64,000 nucleotides of DNA. Origin: Maribellus comscasis. GTDB lineage: Bacteria; Bacteroidota; Bacteroidia; Bacteroidales; Prolixibacteraceae. The position numbers and the translations under genes were made by a program. The stretch spans positions 2,604,001 to 2,668,000 of the forward strand of contig NZ_CP046401.1 in assembly GCF_009762775.1 (NCBI RefSeq). Reading direction: 5' to 3'. Shown one piece after another: positions 63,038 to 64,000 of this stretch; the stretch's first letter is position 1; each line of letters starts with the position of its first letter. The notes under the pieces are model-generated. The model was not told the DNA's origin, made no database searches, and saw only the letters and a list, made by a program, of their open reading frames with translations.

Positions 63038-64000
63038 ATGAAAAAAAATGAATTGGATCGTTTCCCTTATTTTAGGGGGAAACACAAGCTATTGCTAACT
63101 ATGAAACTAACTTTAATATTACTTCTGGCTTGTTTTATGCAACTGTCCGCATCCGTGTATTCTCAGAGTACCAAAATATCGCTGGAAATAAAAAATAAAC
63201 GGGTAGAAGATGTACTTCGTGAAATAGAAGAAACCACCGACTTTCGGTTTTTCTACCAGAGAGAACAGGTTGACGTTGAACAAACTGTTACATTAAACGC
63301 ACAAGATCAGAATGTAGAAACAATTCTCACTCAGCTCTTTAGCGGACAAGATGTTACTTTCGAAATAAGACAAGACAATCTTATTTTATTGAAAAAAGCT
63401 TTAAATGGCAACGCAGAGTATAATCTTGATAGTGAACAACAAAAAACAATTTACGGTCGGGTGACCGATGATACAGGTGCTACTCTGCCTGGTGTAACTG
63501 TTGTTGTTAAGGGCACTACGCAGGGAACAGTAACCAATGAGGATGGTGAATACACATTAAACAATGTACCTGACGATGCCATTTTACTTTTCTCTTTTGT
63601 TGGTATGAGAGCACAGGAGATTCCTGTTGGTGACCAAACAAATGTTAATGTCACCCTCGAAAGGGAAACCATTGGTCTGGAGGAAGTTGTGGCTGTTGGT
63701 TACGGTGTTCAAAAGAAAGTTAACATGACCGGCTCTGTTTCAATGATAACTTTTGATGAAGAAGTGGAAAACAGGCCGATTACGAATGCTTCTCAGGCAC
63801 TTAGTGGCAAAACTCCGGGGATTTGGGTGAGTCAAAACTCAGGGAAACCGGGAAGTGATGGAGCGCAAATCCGTGTTCGGGGATGGGGAACCTTGAACAA
63901 TTCGAACCCATTGGTAATAATTGATGGAATAGAAGGCGATTTTGATCAATTAAATCCAAACGATATTGAAAGTGTATCCATATTAAAAGATGCAGCCAGT
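63038..64000 (+). CDS. SusC-type TonB-dependent receptor with STN domain (partial)
   Basis: First 321 residues; the gene runs past the window end. A long N-terminal signal region (hydrophobic core about 18-42, ending SVYSQ) leads to an STN (secretin/TonB short N-terminal) domain at about 45-115: KISLEIKNKRVEDVLREIEE and FFYQREQVDV. A carboxypeptidase-regulatory-like domain (IYGRVTDDTGATLPGVTVVVKG) and the plug (LEEVVAVGYGVQKKVNMTGS, IRVRGWGTLNNSNPLVIIDG) follow. STN domains contact FecR, so this receptor signals to the sigma/anti-sigma pair just upstream. A SusD is expected downstream, outside the window. Confidence 0.9.
   Translation, partial: MKKNELDRFPYFRGKHKLLLTMKLTLILLLACFMQLSASVYSQSTKISLEIKNKRVEDVLREIEETTDFRFFYQREQVDVEQTVTLNAQDQNVETILTQLFSGQDVTFEIRQDNLILLKKALNGNAEYNLDSEQQKTIYGRVTDDTGATLPGVTVVVKGTTQGTVTNEDGEYTLNNVPDDAILLFSFVGMRAQEIPVGDQTNVNVTLERETIGLEEVVAVGYGVQKKVNMTGSVSMITFDEEVENRPITNASQALSGKTPGIWVSQNSGKPGSDGAQIRVRGWGTLNNSNPLVIIDGIEGDFDQLNPNDIESVSILKDAAS

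Noticed and set aside
1..64000. Insertion sequences, prophage, CRISPR, tRNA or rRNA
   Set aside because: No transposase, integrase, regular spacer repeat or RNA-like clover-leaf was recognised anywhere in the window.

Overview
The window looks like chromosomal DNA of a marine or sediment Bacteroidota, most likely order Marinilabiliales (Prolixibacteraceae-like). This is inferred from paired SusC/SusD proteins, a hybrid two-component regulator, an ECF sigma/FecR pair, A/T-rich leaders with few Shine-Dalgarno sequences, TAnnTTTG-type -7 boxes and a modest GC content. I see no rRNA, tRNA, CRISPR array, insertion sequence or phage gene.

Layout. (1) 0-10.3 kb, minus strand: a GAF-domain protein, an atypical pyruvate kinase with an N-terminal extension and no C-terminal domain, an HD phosphohydrolase fused to a Pycsar-effector-like membrane domain, a 1240-residue metallophosphatase/outer-membrane-barrel fusion with a possible kinase-like middle, and a SdiA-regulated-type beta-propeller. 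(2) 10.5-21.8 kb, minus strand: a complete myo-inositol catabolic cluster (iolJ-B-C-D, sodium symporter, iolA, iolE, iolG) with a LacI-type regulator and a clear palindromic operator in front of iolJ. Together these genes convert myo-inositol to DHAP, acetyl-CoA and CO2. (3) 21.8-27.5 kb, minus strand: a tightly packed six-gene run of Rossmann oxidoreductases, a metallophosphoesterase, a CPBP protease and a HAD phosphatase, with a TetR regulator; matching GTGAGTA-type sites precede both tetR and the run.

(4) 27.6-45.3 kb, mostly plus strand: a cytochrome c/PQQ-type sugar dehydrogenase, then two modules that each begin with a membrane-anchored AraC-type regulator. The first carries a Tat-exported TIM-barrel protein, a Tat-exported Gfo/Idh oxidoreductase and two GH3 enzymes; all four have Arg/Gly/Pro-rich inserts. 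The second carries a GH95 fucosidase, a medium-chain dehydrogenase and a Gfo/Idh oxidoreductase. A DUF72 gene lies between them.

(5) 46.5-60.9 kb: a polysaccharide utilization locus with a divergent HTCS regulator, a 32-residue membrane micro-ORF, SusC, SusD, two TIG-domain surface glycan-binding lipoproteins and a GH26 enzyme, which points to beta-mannan. A hairpin terminator or attenuator sits directly before the GH26 gene. (6) 61.1-64.0 kb: the start of a second locus: ECF sigma factor, FecR anti-sigma and a SusC with an N-terminal STN signalling domain, cut by the window end. A shared motif lies at nearly the same distance before fecR and this susC.
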